Assembly (NCBI RefSeq): GCF_011578285.1
Contig: NZ_CP049916.1
Coordinates: 806,001 to 870,000, forward strand
Reading direction: 5' to 3'
DNA length: 64,000 nt
DNA from: Acinetobacter lanii
Lineage (GTDB): Bacteria; Pseudomonadota; Gammaproteobacteria; Pseudomonadales; Moraxellaceae
This document shows, piece after piece, positions 1 through 9,997 of this stretch (the first letter of the stretch is position 1; every line of letters starts with the position of its first letter). Below the pieces are notes generated by a model. It saw nothing but the letters and a program-made list of their open reading frames with translations. It had not been told where the DNA came from and ran no database searches. The position numbers and the translations under genes are program-made.

Positions 1-1
1 A

Positions 2-796
2 TTGGTATGGATCATCTTTATGATCTTCGATATTGACAGCAGTCAAGCCAATGGTTGGTTACAGGCCTATGTGACGCAACCGATCAATCTTCAACATGCG
101 ATTTACGAAGGCACGATCGGTTCGTTTTTCTTTGCCGAAAGTGATACCAATTGGGTGCTATGGACCATGCACATTGAACTGCTCGGTTCTTTGATTTTGT
201 TTCTGCTGTTGTATTTGTACAAAGTAAAACGGGTTCTGTTCTTTATCGGCTCAGTGGCTTTACCATTACTGGCTTGGTATTGGAAAGGCGAGGGCTTTTT
301 TCTAGGCATCTTAAGTTTTGTCATTGGCATTTATTATTATCTTTATGGTCGTCCGTTGAAACTTTTCCCTGCCATTGTGTTGCTGTTGTTGGGCTTGTAT
401 TTGGCCGGGGCACACAATACCAGTTGGTCGTATCAATGGTTGACGCCATTCATGGGTGGTAGTGTTTATGACTATTGCAACTTTTTAGCTGGGGTTGTGA
501 TTGTGTATAGTATTTTGATGAGTCGTCGACTTTCTGAAAAACTCGACAAGCCATTTTTGATTTGGCTTGGAAAAATTTCATTCTCGGTGTATCTGATTCA
601 TTTAATCGTTTTATATGTGGTCGGGCTTCCGGTTTTTAATATTCTGCTCGATCAGGGTTTGAGTTTTACCACTTCGGCACTTGTTGCTTCATTCATTTTC
701 ATTGTCATGACCTTAGTTTTTGCAGACTATTACAGTCGTTGGGTCGATCAGTTTGCGATTCAAATCAGCCAAAAGATTGCCCATAAATTCGAGTAA
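2..796 (+). CDS. Membrane acyltransferase (acyltransferase 3 family), 3' part only
   Basis: This is the C-terminal 264 residues of a polytopic membrane acyltransferase of the OatA/NolL type, which transfers acyl groups to sugars of the cell envelope. About eight hydrophobic segments are visible. Two family landmarks support the call: an aromatic-rich element with a conserved Glu (WTMHIELLGS) and a C-terminal GKISFSVYLIHL stretch like the family's SxYxYLxH signature. The frame is open at the first base of the window, so the true start and the catalytic His lie upstream; the TTG at position 2 is not a real start. The acceptor cannot be told from this fragment. It ends 277 bases before the next gene with no obvious terminator. 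Confidence 0.8.
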   Translation: MVWIIFMIFDIDSSQANGWLQAYVTQPINLQHAIYEGTIGSFFFAESDTNWVLWTMHIELLGSLILFLLLYLYKVKRVLFFIGSVALPLLAWYWKGEGFFLGILSFVIGIYYYLYGRPLKLFPAIVLLLLGLYLAGAHNTSWSYQWLTPFMGGSVYDYCNFLAGVVIVYSILMSRRLSEKLDKPFLIWLGKISFSVYLIHLIVLYVVGLPVFNILLDQGLSFTTSALVASFIFIVMTLVFADYYSRWVDQFAIQISQKIAHKFE

Positions 797-1073
797 ATCT
801 TAAGCGAAATGGCTGAACTGTTGTATCTACGACGCACGGATTCATTTAAATGGATCAGTGCGTTGCTGGGCATGCTTAACTCAAATGAAAAAGAGAGGGA
901 AGGAGATTCAGAGCTTGCTTGTAAAAGAAAAGTCATACCTTCACAGCATCATAACCCCCATCAAAGACATACAATCTATAACAAATACCCGATAAAAAAT
1001 TTAACAGTTTTAACTGTTTAAGATTAGTATGTTGTCAGATGATTCAAAATATAATTAGGGATATCGCGTTTCG

Positions 1074-2273
1074 ATGTTTAAGTCTTTTTTTCCAAATCCA
1101 AAGTGGTTTTTTAGCTCCTTGGTGCTGTGGTTTATCATCAATTTGATTTTATGGTACTCAGGTGGTCGAGGTTGGGGTGAGCTGATTGGCTTGCCTACAG
1201 GCTATAGCAGTATGGAATTGCCTGCCAGCGTGAATCGTTTTTGGTCAGCACAATTTATTTGGTTCTACCTGTGGTTTTTTGTGTCGACAACAATCTTTGC
1301 CCTATTTTGGAAGTTTAAATCCAATAATTCTTGGCAACGCTGGTCGGTATGGGGCTCTGCATTTATTCTGTTTAATGTCTGGTTTAGCGTGCAAGTCAGT
1401 GTCGCGATCAATGCTTGGTATGGTCCATTTTGGGATTTGATTCAAAAAATGCTGACCAATGGCGGAGACATTAAAGACCTCTACAATGGGGTGCTGAGTT
1501 TCTTGCTGATTGCGATGGTGGCGGTGACGGTCGCTGTCATCAATTCATTCTTTGTCAGCCATTATATTTTCAGATGGCGTACCGCCATGAATGAGTATTA
1601 CACCGCGTATTGGCCACAACTGCGTCATGTCGAAGGGGCTTCACAGCGTGTACAAGAAGACACCATGCGTTTTGCCACCACGCTTGAAACATTGGGTGTG
1701 ACCTTTATTAAAGCAATTATGATTTTGATTGCCTTTTTGCCTGTGCTTATTGAACTGTCTAAACATGTTCCTGTTTTACCGATCATTGGTGAAGTGAAAT
1801 ATTCATTGGTCTGGGCAGCCATCGGGTGGGCGCTTTTCGGAACATTCTTACTGATGGTGGTCGGGATCAAATTGCCGGGCTTGGAATTTAACAATCAAAA
1901 AGTGGAAGCAGCGTATCGTAAAGAATTGGTTTATGGTGAGGATCATGCTGATCGTGCAGAGCCTGCCACCTTACGCGAGCTGTTTCATAATGTGCGTAAA
2001 AACTATTTCCGTTTGTACTTCCATTATGCCTATTTCAATATGGTCAGTACGTGGTATGCCCAGCTCGATATCTTGTTCAGTTTGGTGGTGCTGTTCCCAT
2101 CCATTGCGGCAGGCACCATGACCTTAGGTCTACTCAATCAGATTGGTAATGTATTTGATAAAGTCCGTGAGTCGTTCCAATATTTGATCAATTCATGGAA
2201 AACCATTATTGAATTGCTGTCGATTTATAAACGTTTACGTGCATTTGAGTCGGTCATTCAAGTGAAAGATTGA
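1074..2273 (+). CDS. sbmA: SbmA/BacA-type peptide transporter
   Basis: A 399-residue inner-membrane protein of the SbmA/BacA family, close to the roughly 406 residues of E. coli SbmA. The family imports antimicrobial peptides and similar compounds using the proton gradient and has no ATPase domain; none is present here. The N-terminus ([16 protein letters not shown]) and the central [13 protein letters not shown] and [14 protein letters not shown] stretches match the family, with about seven to eight membrane segments. The start is an ATG with AGGGA about 13 bases upstream. It is a single-gene unit closed by a strong hairpin terminator. The role is inferred from family; physiological substrates are generally uncertain. 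Confidence 0.9.
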   Translation: MFKSFFPNPKWFFSSLVLWFIINLILWYSGGRGWGELIGLPTGYSSMELPASVNRFWSAQFIWFYLWFFVSTTIFALFWKFKSNNSWQRWSVWGSAFILFNVWFSVQVSVAINAWYGPFWDLIQKMLTNGGDIKDLYNGVLSFLLIAMVAVTVAVINSFFVSHYIFRWRTAMNEYYTAYWPQLRHVEGASQRVQEDTMRFATTLETLGVTFIKAIMILIAFLPVLIELSKHVPVLPIIGEVKYSLVWAAIGWALFGTFLLMVVGIKLPGLEFNNQKVEAAYRKELVYGEDHADRAEPATLRELFHNVRKNYFRLYFHYAYFNMVSTWYAQLDILFSLVVLFPSIAAGTMTLGLLNQIGNVFDKVRESFQYLINSWKTIIELLSIYKRLRAFESVIQVKD

Positions 2274-2290
2274 TCGGTTTAAATCAGATC

Positions 2291-2320
2291 AAAAAGCCTG
2301 CAGATCGCAGGCTTTTTGAT
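2291..2320 (+). terminator. Terminator after sbmA
   Basis: An 11-base perfect stem (2291-2301 with 2307-2317) around a 5-base loop, A-rich on the left and T-rich on the right, so it can also act on the minus strand for the converging PfpI gene. Confidence 0.85.
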
Positions 2321-2357
2321 GTTTGGGAATATTGAATAATGCAGGGTGAGGAGATTA

Positions 2358-2936
2358 TTAAATCTGCACTGTTGCACCCAAGGCTTTGATGAATTGTGCC
2401 ATCCACGCAGGATGCGCCGGCCAAGCGGGTGCTGTGATTAAATGTCCATCGGTTACCGCCTCAGTCACAGCAAGCGCTGCGAAGTTGCCGCCTGCCAATT
2501 TCACTTCCGCTGCACAGGCAGGGTAAGCCGAACAGGTACGACCTTGTAAGATACCCGCTGCCGCTAAAATTTGTGGGCCATGGCACACTGCCGCAATCGG
2601 TTTTTGGGCGGTATCGAATTCTTTCACGATTTCAATCACACGGGCATTCATCCGTAAGTATTCAGGAGCACGTCCCCCCGGAATGACCAAGCCGACATAG
2701 TCTTGGGTCTTCACCGCATCAAAGTCAAAGTTGATCACAAAGTTATGACCCCGCTTTTCGCTATAGGTTTGTTCACCTTCAAAATCATGGATTGCGGTTG
2801 CTACTGTATCCCCATTCTTTTTATCAGGACAAACTGCATGTACGGTATAACCCAATCCTGTTAAAAACTGGAATGGCACCATGGTTTCATAGTCTTCGGT
2901 ATAGTCACCCACCAACATAAGAATGTGTTTAGCCAT
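2358..2936 (-). CDS. DJ-1/PfpI family protein
   Basis: A 192-residue protein of the DJ-1/PfpI superfamily, cytoplasmic, related to glyoxalase/deglycase or stress proteins. The nucleophile elbow is AAVCHGPQ, with Cys118 followed by His119, and the upstream GGRAPE carries Glu92, the acid that normally contacts the Cys. The start is the ATG at 2936, because AGAGGGA precedes it at good spacing and residues [11 protein letters not shown] begin the fold. A longer open frame reaches 3008 but its extra 24 residues are not family-like. It converges with sbmA. Protease, deglycase and chaperone activities have all been proposed for the family, so the exact reaction is open. Confidence 0.85.
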   Translation of the reverse strand: MAKHILMLVGDYTEDYETMVPFQFLTGLGYTVHAVCPDKKNGDTVATAIHDFEGEQTYSEKRGHNFVINFDFDAVKTQDYVGLVIPGGRAPEYLRMNARVIEIVKEFDTAQKPIAAVCHGPQILAAAGILQGRTCSAYPACAAEVKLAGGNFAALAVTEAVTDGHLITAPAWPAHPAWMAQFIKALGATVQI

Positions 2937-3557
2937 CTTTTTTCCCTCTGTTTGAATCGATTGAAGTGTTGTTGTTGAAATTAATTTAGCATAATCAAAG
3001 ACGCTCAAACATTAGGCTTAGGTGGTCTTTCGTTTGGGGTTTTTCATCACGCGATCTAATTAGCATTCACTCAGTTATAGAGCATCTTGGTGTTAAAGAA
3101 AGCATGCCAGCGATATTCGTTGAGCCCATGTTTTAAAATGATTTTAAAGTTTAGCCAATTGACTCAATCAAATACTCTGACCAACAGCCGAAACATGCCT
3201 TTGAATATCAGTTCAATGATGCGTAATCATCCCATTAAAATCAGTTGAAAAAACACAACCACGCAGAGATATTGAATGCTACGGCATAACATACAATCCC
3301 GTGATACCGCACATACAAGGGGAAAAGTAGTAACTTTAGGCATTGGCTAAAGGTATTTTTTAAAAGCTACATGCCGAAGATTTTCTTCGGCATATAATCA
3401 TGTGCATCTGTGATCAATACAACAATAGAGCATAGATCCACCATACAACAAACCACTTCAGCGTGACCCAAAGGCCCAGATGTATATAGGCTTTCCTGTT
3501 TTTATTTTAACTTTGGTAAATTTGAAAATGGGTGTTAATGATTCAATATTCATGCCT
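2937..3557. other. Intergenic region with one perfect hairpin
   Basis: About 620 bases without a convincing gene. The only clear structure is a perfect 10-base stem with a 3-base loop (3371-3380 with 3384-3393, loop 3381-3383). It has no T-run downstream on either strand. The first part must hold the promoter of the PfpI-like gene. Confidence 0.5.
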
Positions 3558-4163
3558 TTAGACCCCATCAAATAAATGACCGATGAAATGAAAAAGCCCA
3601 CGAATAACCCAAAATAAACTTCGAATAATCACCTCAAAAATCAAACGAACCATGACATGGAAAAATAAATAGCCTAAGCATTCAAAGACCCATAAAATCG
3701 CTCTGAATACCAAAACAACGCTAAACAGTACGATGCATAAGCTGTAATGCCATTTGCCAAAAGGGTCAACGCGAAAATTGCCAATGCCAAAATGATAATT
3801 TTGTTCTAAATCATCAAAGCTCACCAATTCAGGATATTCAAACATCTGTTCAAAACGGGTGAAATGTTGTGGGCGAAAAAAGGACTGGCTCAGTGTGGTT
3901 CTTTGCTGAATTGGTTTAGGCAGATAAGGCGCATTTAGGTCATATTTGGGCGCACGAATACCAATCAGATTTTGCTTAATCGGTGTTTGCTGGATCAGTC
4001 GAGGTCGATAATGTGGCGATGCGTCAATAGATGTGGTCGACGGAATTTCATCGTCATCAGATAGAAACACGCGGTAAACAATCACAATCAAAATCGTAAA
4101 AATACTGGCGCTAATCAGAATAATCATAGGTTGAGATGCAATATTTTGGTTTTTATTATTCAA
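3558..4163 (-). CDS. Uncharacterised membrane-anchored protein
   Basis: I do not recognise this 201-residue protein. It has one clear N-terminal membrane segment (residues about 14-33), a polar Pro/Gln-rich stretch (about 34-135), and a long hydrophobic C-terminal third (about 140-198) rich in Phe, Val and Leu that could form two membrane helices. The frame begins with TTG at 4163; the first ATG is at 4127 and would start directly at the membrane segment. Neither has a good ribosome binding site, so the start is uncertain. It lies 111 bases downstream of the yddG-like gene on the same strand and may be co-transcribed. Confidence 0.55.
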   Translation of the reverse strand: MNNKNQNIASQPMIILISASIFTILIVIVYRVFLSDDDEIPSTTSIDASPHYRPRLIQQTPIKQNLIGIRAPKYDLNAPYLPKPIQQRTTLSQSFFRPQHFTRFEQMFEYPELVSFDDLEQNYHFGIGNFRVDPFGKWHYSLCIVLFSVVLVFRAILWVFECLGYLFFHVMVRLIFEVIIRSLFWVIRGLFHFIGHLFDGV

Positions 4164-4274
4164 ACTATTTTGAACGGCATGCGTGTATTGAGCAAGTACT
4201 ATACGATGGTTGTCTATTGCTTCGAAATTGTTCTTCGACTGAAAGCATGTGCCTTAATATGACAGACACGCCAA

Positions 4275-5207
4275 TCAAAGCTGTTGTGTTGTATAAAACA
4301 GCTTGGTGCGGATCGCTTGCCAATTGGTGGATATCCAACACACAAATGAGCCCAACGTCACCATCATCGCGCCATGCCAAAAACTGGTTGAGAGTTGGGT
4401 TTGTAAAATCCACATTGAAATCAGTGCTGAAAAAATGGGACTAAAATAAGACAAAGTCACAAGCAGGGTAATGTTGCCTTGGTTAATGCCAATATTCCAA
4501 ACGGCATAGCCCAATGCGGTAACAATCGAGACCACCAACATATACCCTAAAGTATGCCCATCAATCGATGGGAAATTTTGTATCAGTTCAGGATGTAACA
4601 GGCCCATTTTTAGCCATAACACCACGGTAATCGCAAGGAAGAACAGGGCAATCGGATTATGTCCACCACTGTACTTTTTAGTGATGACGCAATAGATTGA
4701 CCACAGCAAAGCACCACAAAATGCCAAGAGATAACTCAGCGGATTGGTCTTGATATTAGCAAGTGCCATGTGCCAATCGAAACTGCCATTGCCTGTTTGA
4801 ATATAAATGATTCCGCTTAAACTGATCCCCAGCCCGAGTAATACCCACACATTAAATTTAAGCTCTCGAAACACGATTAACATGGCAACGGTCATGCTCG
4901 GCCAAAGATAATTCACCAAACTGATTTCAATGGCTTGTTGAGGGGTTTGTGCCAATGCAATGGCGTATGAAAAACATAGCTCATAAATCACAAATAAAGC
5001 AGTTGCAGACAACAGATAAATACGCGGAATGTGCTTTAAATTCGGAATTCGAAACAGCACCACCAAAATCACGGCACTTAAGCTATACATACACAGTACA
5101 GCCAAATCGGCCCCAATCACTGCACTGATTTTTTTGAGTAAACCGACAATAGAAGACCATTGCAAAATGGCACTAAAGCCAAGCAGCGTCGCGAGATTTT
5201 TGGACAT
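4275..5207 (-). CDS. yddG: YddG-like aromatic amino acid exporter (EamA/DMT family)
   Basis: A 310-residue drug/metabolite transporter with about ten membrane helices in two EamA halves. The N-terminal half (QWSSIVGLLKKISAVIGAD) and the central ISLVNYLWPSMT element are those of the YddG group, which exports aromatic amino acids and related compounds. The ATG at 5207 begins the first helix directly, as in relatives. No strong ribosome binding site is visible. Membership of the DMT superfamily is secure; the substrate is inferred from similarity to YddG. Confidence 0.8.
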   Translation of the reverse strand: MSKNLATLLGFSAILQWSSIVGLLKKISAVIGADLAVLCMYSLSAVILVVLFRIPNLKHIPRIYLLSATALFVIYELCFSYAIALAQTPQQAIEISLVNYLWPSMTVAMLIVFRELKFNVWVLLGLGISLSGIIYIQTGNGSFDWHMALANIKTNPLSYLLAFCGALLWSIYCVITKKYSGGHNPIALFFLAITVVLWLKMGLLHPELIQNFPSIDGHTLGYMLVVSIVTALGYAVWNIGINQGNITLLVTLSYFSPIFSALISMWILQTQLSTSFWHGAMMVTLGSFVCWISTNWQAIRTKLFYTTQQL

Positions 5208-5518
5208 GGGAGAGAGACGGCAGAGCCAAAAGAAGAGCTCGAATTATACGCTTGAATGCGACGTTTTTTTAGGCATTTGAGATTGGAAAAATTGCACAAC
5301 AACTTGGGTTTTAATCGGCTTTTTCATCTGTATTTAAAGCAATATGCTCATGGATTTTTACAGCGCTCAAACGTTTTTACGGAATGAAGTCATCGGATGG
5401 AAATGCTTCATCAAGGTGCTTATGTGTAAAGGGGATATAAATTTACTTTACATAGTCCTCCTAGTTGAAAAGAAAGGGTTTATGATACAAAGAAAGCGGT
5501 TCTTTTGGAGTTCTCCCT
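5208..5518. other. Divergent intergenic region
   Basis: 311 bases between the start of the yddG-like gene (minus) and a secreted protein gene (plus). It should carry both promoters. Small open frames here are not convincing and I see no strong operator or hairpin. Confidence 0.4.
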
Positions 5519-6052
5519 ATGTTGCATCAAGTTCAATCTGCTCAGCCTCATTCATTGTTACGTCAGCGTTTGTCTCGTTGGGGTTTGGCGACATTCACTG
5601 CCTTGAGTTTTATCGGTGCAAGTCAAATCACGACAGCAGGCCCTACCGTCGATCAACTGAGTGAGTGTTTGGTGAAATCTACCACCGCAACGGATAAAAC
5701 GGCTGTTTTGCAATGGACTTTCGTGGCTTTATCCACCCATCCTGATTTAAAGACTTTCAGTAATGTGACTGCAGAGCAAAAAACAGCTTTAGATCAAAAA
5801 TTTGCGCAAGTGGTACAACGCATTTTGGTTGAACAATGTGCTGAACAAGCCAAAGCCGTGATTAAAACCGAAGGGATCTCTGCGGTAGGTGATTCCTTCC
5901 AAGCCTTGGGACGTAACACAGGGGATGAAATCTTGAAAAACCAAGAAGTGAAAGCGCAGCTTAAAGGCGTTTTAAAATACGTCGATATGGGCAAATTGGT
6001 TTCAACCTTTTTAACGCCTGATATTTTTTCTAAATTGGGTTTAGCGAAATAA
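5519..6052 (+). CDS. Uncharacterised secreted protein
   Basis: A 177-residue protein with an N-terminal export signal: a basic region (RQRLSRW, about residues 15-21), a hydrophobic core (GLATFTALSFIGA) and a likely cleavage near residues 40-41 after TTA. The mature part is about 137 residues, helical in character, with two Cys that could pair (LSECL near residue 49 and EQCAEQA near residue 104). I do not recognise the family. The ATG at 5519 has GGAG about ten bases upstream. It may be transcribed with the 67-residue membrane protein that follows 73 bases later. Confidence 0.7.
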   Translation: MLHQVQSAQPHSLLRQRLSRWGLATFTALSFIGASQITTAGPTVDQLSECLVKSTTATDKTAVLQWTFVALSTHPDLKTFSNVTAEQKTALDQKFAQVVQRILVEQCAEQAKAVIKTEGISAVGDSFQALGRNTGDEILKNQEVKAQLKGVLKYVDMGKLVSTFLTPDIFSKLGLAK

Positions 6053-6125
6053 CCTTATTAGGTCTTGATCACTCCGCGATTTAAATTCTCTCAGATGTAG
6101 AGAAACTTATGTAATTGGTTGATGT

Positions 6126-6329
6126 ATGAGTGTGGTGTTAGGCAGTCTATGCATCATGGCATTGCTGTTTTTTATATTGATGTGTTTTATGTTTAAGTTA
6201 CTGTTTAAAGTACTTAAATGGGTGATTATTTTGTTTGTCATCGGGGCAATAGTGTCAGGGATTCTATATTTGACGGGTCACGAGCCGATTGGTTTTTACA
6301 AAGTGTTCTATACACGGTTTATTCATTAA
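6126..6329 (+). CDS. Small membrane protein
   Basis: A 67-residue, very hydrophobic protein with two predicted membrane segments (residues about 5-27 and 30-50) separated by FKVLK, and a short polar tail. No family is recognised. It sits 73 bases after a secreted protein gene on the same strand and ends just before a strong terminator, which supports it being real. The ribosome binding site is weak. Confidence 0.5.
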   Translation: MSVVLGSLCIMALLFFILMCFMFKLLFKVLKWVIILFVIGAIVSGILYLTGHEPIGFYKVFYTRFIH

Positions 6330-6341
6330 ACGCACAGATTC

Positions 6342-6382
6342 AAAAATCCCTGTTTCATACTCGTGAAACAGGGATTTTTTTT
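6342..6382. terminator. Bidirectional terminator
   Basis: A 16-base perfect stem (6342-6357 with 6364-6379) with a 6-base loop, an A-run on the left and eight T on the right. It serves the small membrane protein on the plus strand and the converging oxidoreductase on the minus strand. Confidence 0.85.
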
Positions 6383-6405
6383 GGTTTTAATGGCGAAATT
6401 GTATT

Positions 6406-7311
6406 TTATTTTTCAAATACCAAAACACTTTTACCTTTTGTATGACCTTCTAAAATATCCGCATAGGCTTGTTGAGCTTGTACAAAGGGATACTCACGAC
6501 TCACCGCCCATTGGAAACGTCCATCGGCAATGCCATCGACCACATGCTGTAGATTTTGTACATTACGTTTTACCCAAACCGGTTGAATTTGGTTAGAGGA
6601 TACTTTTCGTCCGGCAATCGTACCCTTGAAACCATTGGCTTTAACCAATTGTAATGAGGCGTGGGTGGCATCTTCATTGCCAATCATATCAATAGAAACA
6701 TCAAAGGCAGTCGGATGAACTTGTCTAATTCGTTCAATCAAACCTTCGCCGTAAATCACAGGGGTTGCACCCAAGGCACGAATATAGTCTTGGTTTTTCT
6801 CGGAAGCAGTCGCAACCACGTTGATGCCACGGTCTACTGCGATTTGAATCAGTACTGAGCCGACACCGCCTGAACCGCCATGTAGCAATAATGACTGAGC
6901 TGGACCCATTTCATCCAAAATGGTCATTGCGGTTTGTGCAGCACCTGCGATGGTGCCTGCCACTGCCCAAGAGATATTACTTGGTTTCTTGACCAAGTTG
7001 GCGATGGGTACATCAATTACGCTCGCATGGGTAAATGCACCACCTGAGCCTAAGACTTCATCACCAATCTGCCATGTGCTTTGACTGCCATTGAGTTCTA
7101 AAATCACGCCAGCGTATTCGGTGCCAAAGGTTTGTGGCAGGTCGGCATGTTTAAATTCGCCTGTCATGCGACGTGCATCGATGGGGTTAATGCCTGCGGT
7201 TTTAACTTGAATGCGTGCCATGCCTGAGGCAAGGGCAGGAAGTGTATGCGTTTCGAGTTCAAGGACATCAGATTGTCCGTATGCATGTGCAAGGAGAATG
7301 GTGGTATTCAT
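6406..7311 (-). CDS. NADPH-dependent quinone oxidoreductase-like protein (MDR family)
   Basis: A 301-residue cytoplasmic enzyme of the medium-chain dehydrogenase/reductase superfamily, zinc-independent branch. The N-terminal GroES-like domain has AGINPIDARRMTGE (about residues 39-52) and FGTEYAGVI (about 62-70). The nucleotide-binding site is GGSGGVG at residues 145-151, inside the usual VLIQIA helix context. The zinc ligands of alcohol dehydrogenases are absent. Such enzymes reduce quinones or enones with NADPH; the substrate here is unknown. It is a single gene facing the terminator at 6342-6382. Confidence 0.85.
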   Translation of the reverse strand: MNTTILLAHAYGQSDVLELETHTLPALASGMARIQVKTAGINPIDARRMTGEFKHADLPQTFGTEYAGVILELNGSQSTWQIGDEVLGSGGAFTHASVIDVPIANLVKKPSNISWAVAGTIAGAAQTAMTILDEMGPAQSLLLHGGSGGVGSVLIQIAVDRGINVVATASEKNQDYIRALGATPVIYGEGLIERIRQVHPTAFDVSIDMIGNEDATHASLQLVKANGFKGTIAGRKVSSNQIQPVWVKRNVQNLQHVVDGIADGRFQWAVSREYPFVQAQQAYADILEGHTKGKSVLVFEK

Positions 7312-7578
7312 AAGTATTTTCGCTTTTACTGAGTTTTTATGTTGTTTTGATTATAGGAAGCTCAAGTGGCAAGTTTGAAGAGCGAAAAATAGGACAGTGT
7401 TTTCTGGTGGTTTGATTTTTTATTTTAAAAGATACCTCTCCCTTGCGAACTCAAAATATATTTTGAGGATTCTCATATCCTAGAAAGAGAGGGAACTGTA
7501 GCTATTAAGCTATTTTTTGATAAAGCCTTTAATCTGATATTCTTCATTTTGAAATGAAGAACAACTTTGAGAATAAGA

Positions 7579-7968
7579 ATGAAGCGAAATATGGATGGTC
7601 TTTTTCTAATTTTAGTAATGTTAATGGCAACTGAGATTCATGCAGATCAAACCAATTTAAGTCATGCTTATAAAAATTGTCTTGATCGAATCAATAGCAC
7701 CACTGAAATGTTAGCTTGCTCTGTCACAGAAAGAAAATTTCAAGATAGTCGATTGAATCAGGCATATCAAAAAGTATTGAAGACTTTAGTCAATGAGCAA
7801 AAAAAGCAACTTCAAGCTGTGCAAAGATTATGGATTCCTTATCGTGATGCCAATTGTACTTTTTATTCTGACAATGACAGAGGCACAGTTTCAAGTTTAA
7901 ACATCAATGTTTGTTTTATTGAAATGACGGCTCAGCGTGCAGTTGAGTTGGAGCGATTGACTAAATAG
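7579..7968 (+). CDS. LprI/DUF1311 family secreted protein
   Basis: A 129-residue exported protein. It has a signal peptide (MKRNMDGLFLILVMLMATEIHA) and then a domain of the lysozyme-inhibitor LprI type (DUF1311), with ACSVTERKFQDSRLNQAYQ and LQAVQRLWIPYRDANC as the diagnostic stretches. Four mature Cys (residues 34, 47, 93, 112) fit two periplasmic disulphides. The ATG at 7579 gives a normal basic signal start; a TTG twelve bases upstream in frame is less likely. The family includes periplasmic inhibitors of lysozyme, but many members are untested, so function is tentative. Confidence 0.75.
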   Translation: MKRNMDGLFLILVMLMATEIHADQTNLSHAYKNCLDRINSTTEMLACSVTERKFQDSRLNQAYQKVLKTLVNEQKKQLQAVQRLWIPYRDANCTFYSDNDRGTVSSLNINVCFIEMTAQRAVELERLTK

Positions 7969-8069
7969 TTGTAAGAAACCTCTCGCTATTAATTTTTTAT
8001 GTATTATTGCTCGTTTTTTATGCTAATTGTATTTAAACTAATTACTTTAGAGTTTTTCAAAAGACAAAA

Positions 8070-8477
8070 ATGAAAACAAAAATAATTTTAGTCGTGACGA
8101 TGTTGGGTTTATTGGGTATGTCACCCGTTTATGCAAAATCATGTATGCCCAACAAGCACGCCAAAGTTCCAAACATTACTGAAAAAAGATATCACCAAGC
8201 ACGTAAAATGCTTATCGCTAATCAATGGCAACCCTACCGAACAATCAATATTAACACTGCAAAAGATGAGTTAATGTATTCAGGGAATGGATGGGGTTTT
8301 TGGGAGCAGGGATATACTGAAGTAGAAAGCTGTGCAGGAACAGGTTTTGCTCCTTGTGTGTTTAACTTTAAGGATGTTTATGGAAATCTTTTAAAAGTAT
8401 ATACCGAAGGTGAAGAAAGCCCAGAAGATAAGATTTATGCAGGTGTATCAGGATACGAGTTTAAGTGTACTAAATAA
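8070..8477 (+). CDS. Uncharacterised secreted protein
   Basis: A 135-residue protein with a clear signal peptide (about residues 1-22, ending MSPVYAKS). The mature part has Cys near residues 25, 90, 95 and 133, suggesting two disulphide bonds in the periplasm, and aromatic-rich segments (NGWGFWEQGYTEVES). The arrangement of an early ARKMLIANQWQPY helix resembles small periplasmic proteins common in Acinetobacter, but I cannot name a family. It follows the LprI-like gene by about 100 bases and is closed by a strong terminator. Confidence 0.65.
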   Translation: MKTKIILVVTMLGLLGMSPVYAKSCMPNKHAKVPNITEKRYHQARKMLIANQWQPYRTININTAKDELMYSGNGWGFWEQGYTEVESCAGTGFAPCVFNFKDVYGNLLKVYTEGEESPEDKIYAGVSGYEFKCTK

Positions 8478-8478
8478 A

Positions 8479-8502
8479 AAAACCCGCTCTTAAGCGGGTT
8501 TT
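8479..8502. terminator. Bidirectional terminator between secreted protein gene and gatB
   Basis: A 10-base perfect stem (8479-8488 with 8493-8502), 4-base loop, with A-run and T-run flanks. It serves both converging units. Confidence 0.8.
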
Positions 8503-8521
8503 CTTTTAAAGAAAGATTAGA

Positions 8522-9997
8522 TTAACCAATCAATTTCTTCATCAATTCATTCACTTGAGCAGGATTGGCTTTACCTTTGGCTGCTTTCATCACTTGACCC
8601 ACAAGACCGTTGAAAGCTTTCTCTTTACCAGATTTATACTCTTCAACCATCTTTTCGTTGGCAGCAAGAACTTCTTTAATAATTGCTTCAACTGCGCCTG
8701 TATCAGTTTCCTGTTTCAAGCCTTTTTCAGCAATAATCTCATCCGCAGTTTTGCCTTCTTCCCACATAAAGCCGAACACTTGTTTCGCAATCTTACCGTT
8801 AATCGTGTTGTCCACAATACGTGCAATCATGCCACCCAATTTCTCAGCAGACACAGGGGATTCAGAAATCTCTAAATTCGCTTTGTTTAAAGCACCAGAG
8901 AATTCACCCATCACCCAGTTAGCCGAAACTTTACCTTGCGCAGCACCACCCGCAGCAACCACAACAGCTTCATAGAAGTCTGCAAGTTCGCGAGAAAGCG
9001 TAAGTACGTGAGCATCATACTCAGTCACAGCAAAGTCAGCCACAAAACGTGCACGACGGTCTTTCGGCAACTCAGGCAAGTTGGCTTTTGCTTCTGCAAT
9101 TTGCTCATCAGAAATGATGACAGGCAACAAGTCAGGGTCAGGGAAGTAGCGGTAATCGTTCGCTTCTTCTTTCGAACGCATTGAACGCGTTTCCATTTTC
9201 ACAGGGTCGAACAAGCGGGTTTCTTGGTCGATGGTACCGTCCCATTCCAAAATTTCCATTTGACGTTCAATTTCAACATTGATCGCTTGTTCAATGAAAC
9301 GGAATGAGTTCAAGTTTTTCAGCTCGCAACGTGTACCGAATGGTTGACCCGGACGACGTAAAGACACGTTACAGTCGGCACGGAAAGAACCTTCTGCCAT
9401 GTTACCGTCAGAAATACCCAACCAACGCACCAAGGTGTGAATCGCTTTAATATAAGCAACCGCTTCTTCAACCGAACGCATATCAGGTTCAGAAACGATC
9501 TCTAAAAGCGGTGTACCTGCGCGGTTTAAGTCGATGCCCGATTGACCTTCGAATTGGTCATGAATCGATTTACCTGCATCTTCCTCAAGATGCGCACGTG
9601 TCACGCCAATGCGTTTAACCGTACCATCTTCAAGTTTAATGTCGATATGACCCAAGCCCACAATCGGGTTGTCCATTTGGCTGATTTGGTAGCCTTTAGG
9701 CGAATCTGGGTAGAAATAGTTTTTACGCGCAAATACAGACGCTTGGTCGATATACGCATCAATACCCAAGCCAAAGCGAATCGCAAGATCAACCACTTCT
9801 TTGTTCAATACTGGCAATACGCCCGGCATTGCAAGGTCAACGAGGCTGGCTTGTGTATTTGGGTCTTGACCAAATTCAGTTGAAGAACCTGAGAAAATTT
9901 TAGATTTTGTTGCAAGCTGAGTATGAATCTCGATGCCAATAACAACTTCCCAACCATCAATCAGGTTAGATTTTGGCTTAGCAGCATTTTTAGACAT
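8522..9997 (-). CDS. gatB: Asp/Glu-tRNA amidotransferase subunit B
   Basis: GatB, 491 residues, the kinase/tRNA-binding subunit of GatCAB, which amidates Glu-tRNA(Gln) or Asp-tRNA(Asn). The cradle domain begins with the signature GIEIHTQL (residues 21-28). The [18 protein letters not shown] stretch is present as [15 protein letters not shown], and the C-terminal YqeY-like tail ends in [13 protein letters not shown]. Length is typical. Its ATG overlaps the gatA stop codon by one base (TAATG), so translation is coupled. It is last in the gatC-gatA-gatB operon and ends at a bidirectional terminator. Confidence 0.97.
   Translation of the reverse strand: MSKNAAKPKSNLIDGWEVVIGIEIHTQLATKSKIFSGSSTEFGQDPNTQASLVDLAMPGVLPVLNKEVVDLAIRFGLGIDAYIDQASVFARKNYFYPDSPKGYQISQMDNPIVGLGHIDIKLEDGTVKRIGVTRAHLEEDAGKSIHDQFEGQSGIDLNRAGTPLLEIVSEPDMRSVEEAVAYIKAIHTLVRWLGISDGNMAEGSFRADCNVSLRRPGQPFGTRCELKNLNSFRFIEQAINVEIERQMEILEWDGTIDQETRLFDPVKMETRSMRSKEEANDYRYFPDPDLLPVIISDEQIAEAKANLPELPKDRRARFVADFAVTEYDAHVLTLSRELADFYEAVVVAAGGAAQGKVSANWVMGEFSGALNKANLEISESPVSAEKLGGMIARIVDNTINGKIAKQVFGFMWEEGKTADEIIAEKGLKQETDTGAVEAIIKEVLAANEKMVEEYKSGKEKAFNGLVGQVMKAAKGKANPAQVNELMKKLIG

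Noticed and set aside
809..1021. 70-codon frame between the acyltransferase and sbmA
   Set aside because: No ribosome binding site and low-quality composition.
5344..5664. 106-codon frame overlapping the secreted protein gene
   Set aside because: It overlaps a gene with a clear signal peptide in another frame, and its own composition is not protein-like.
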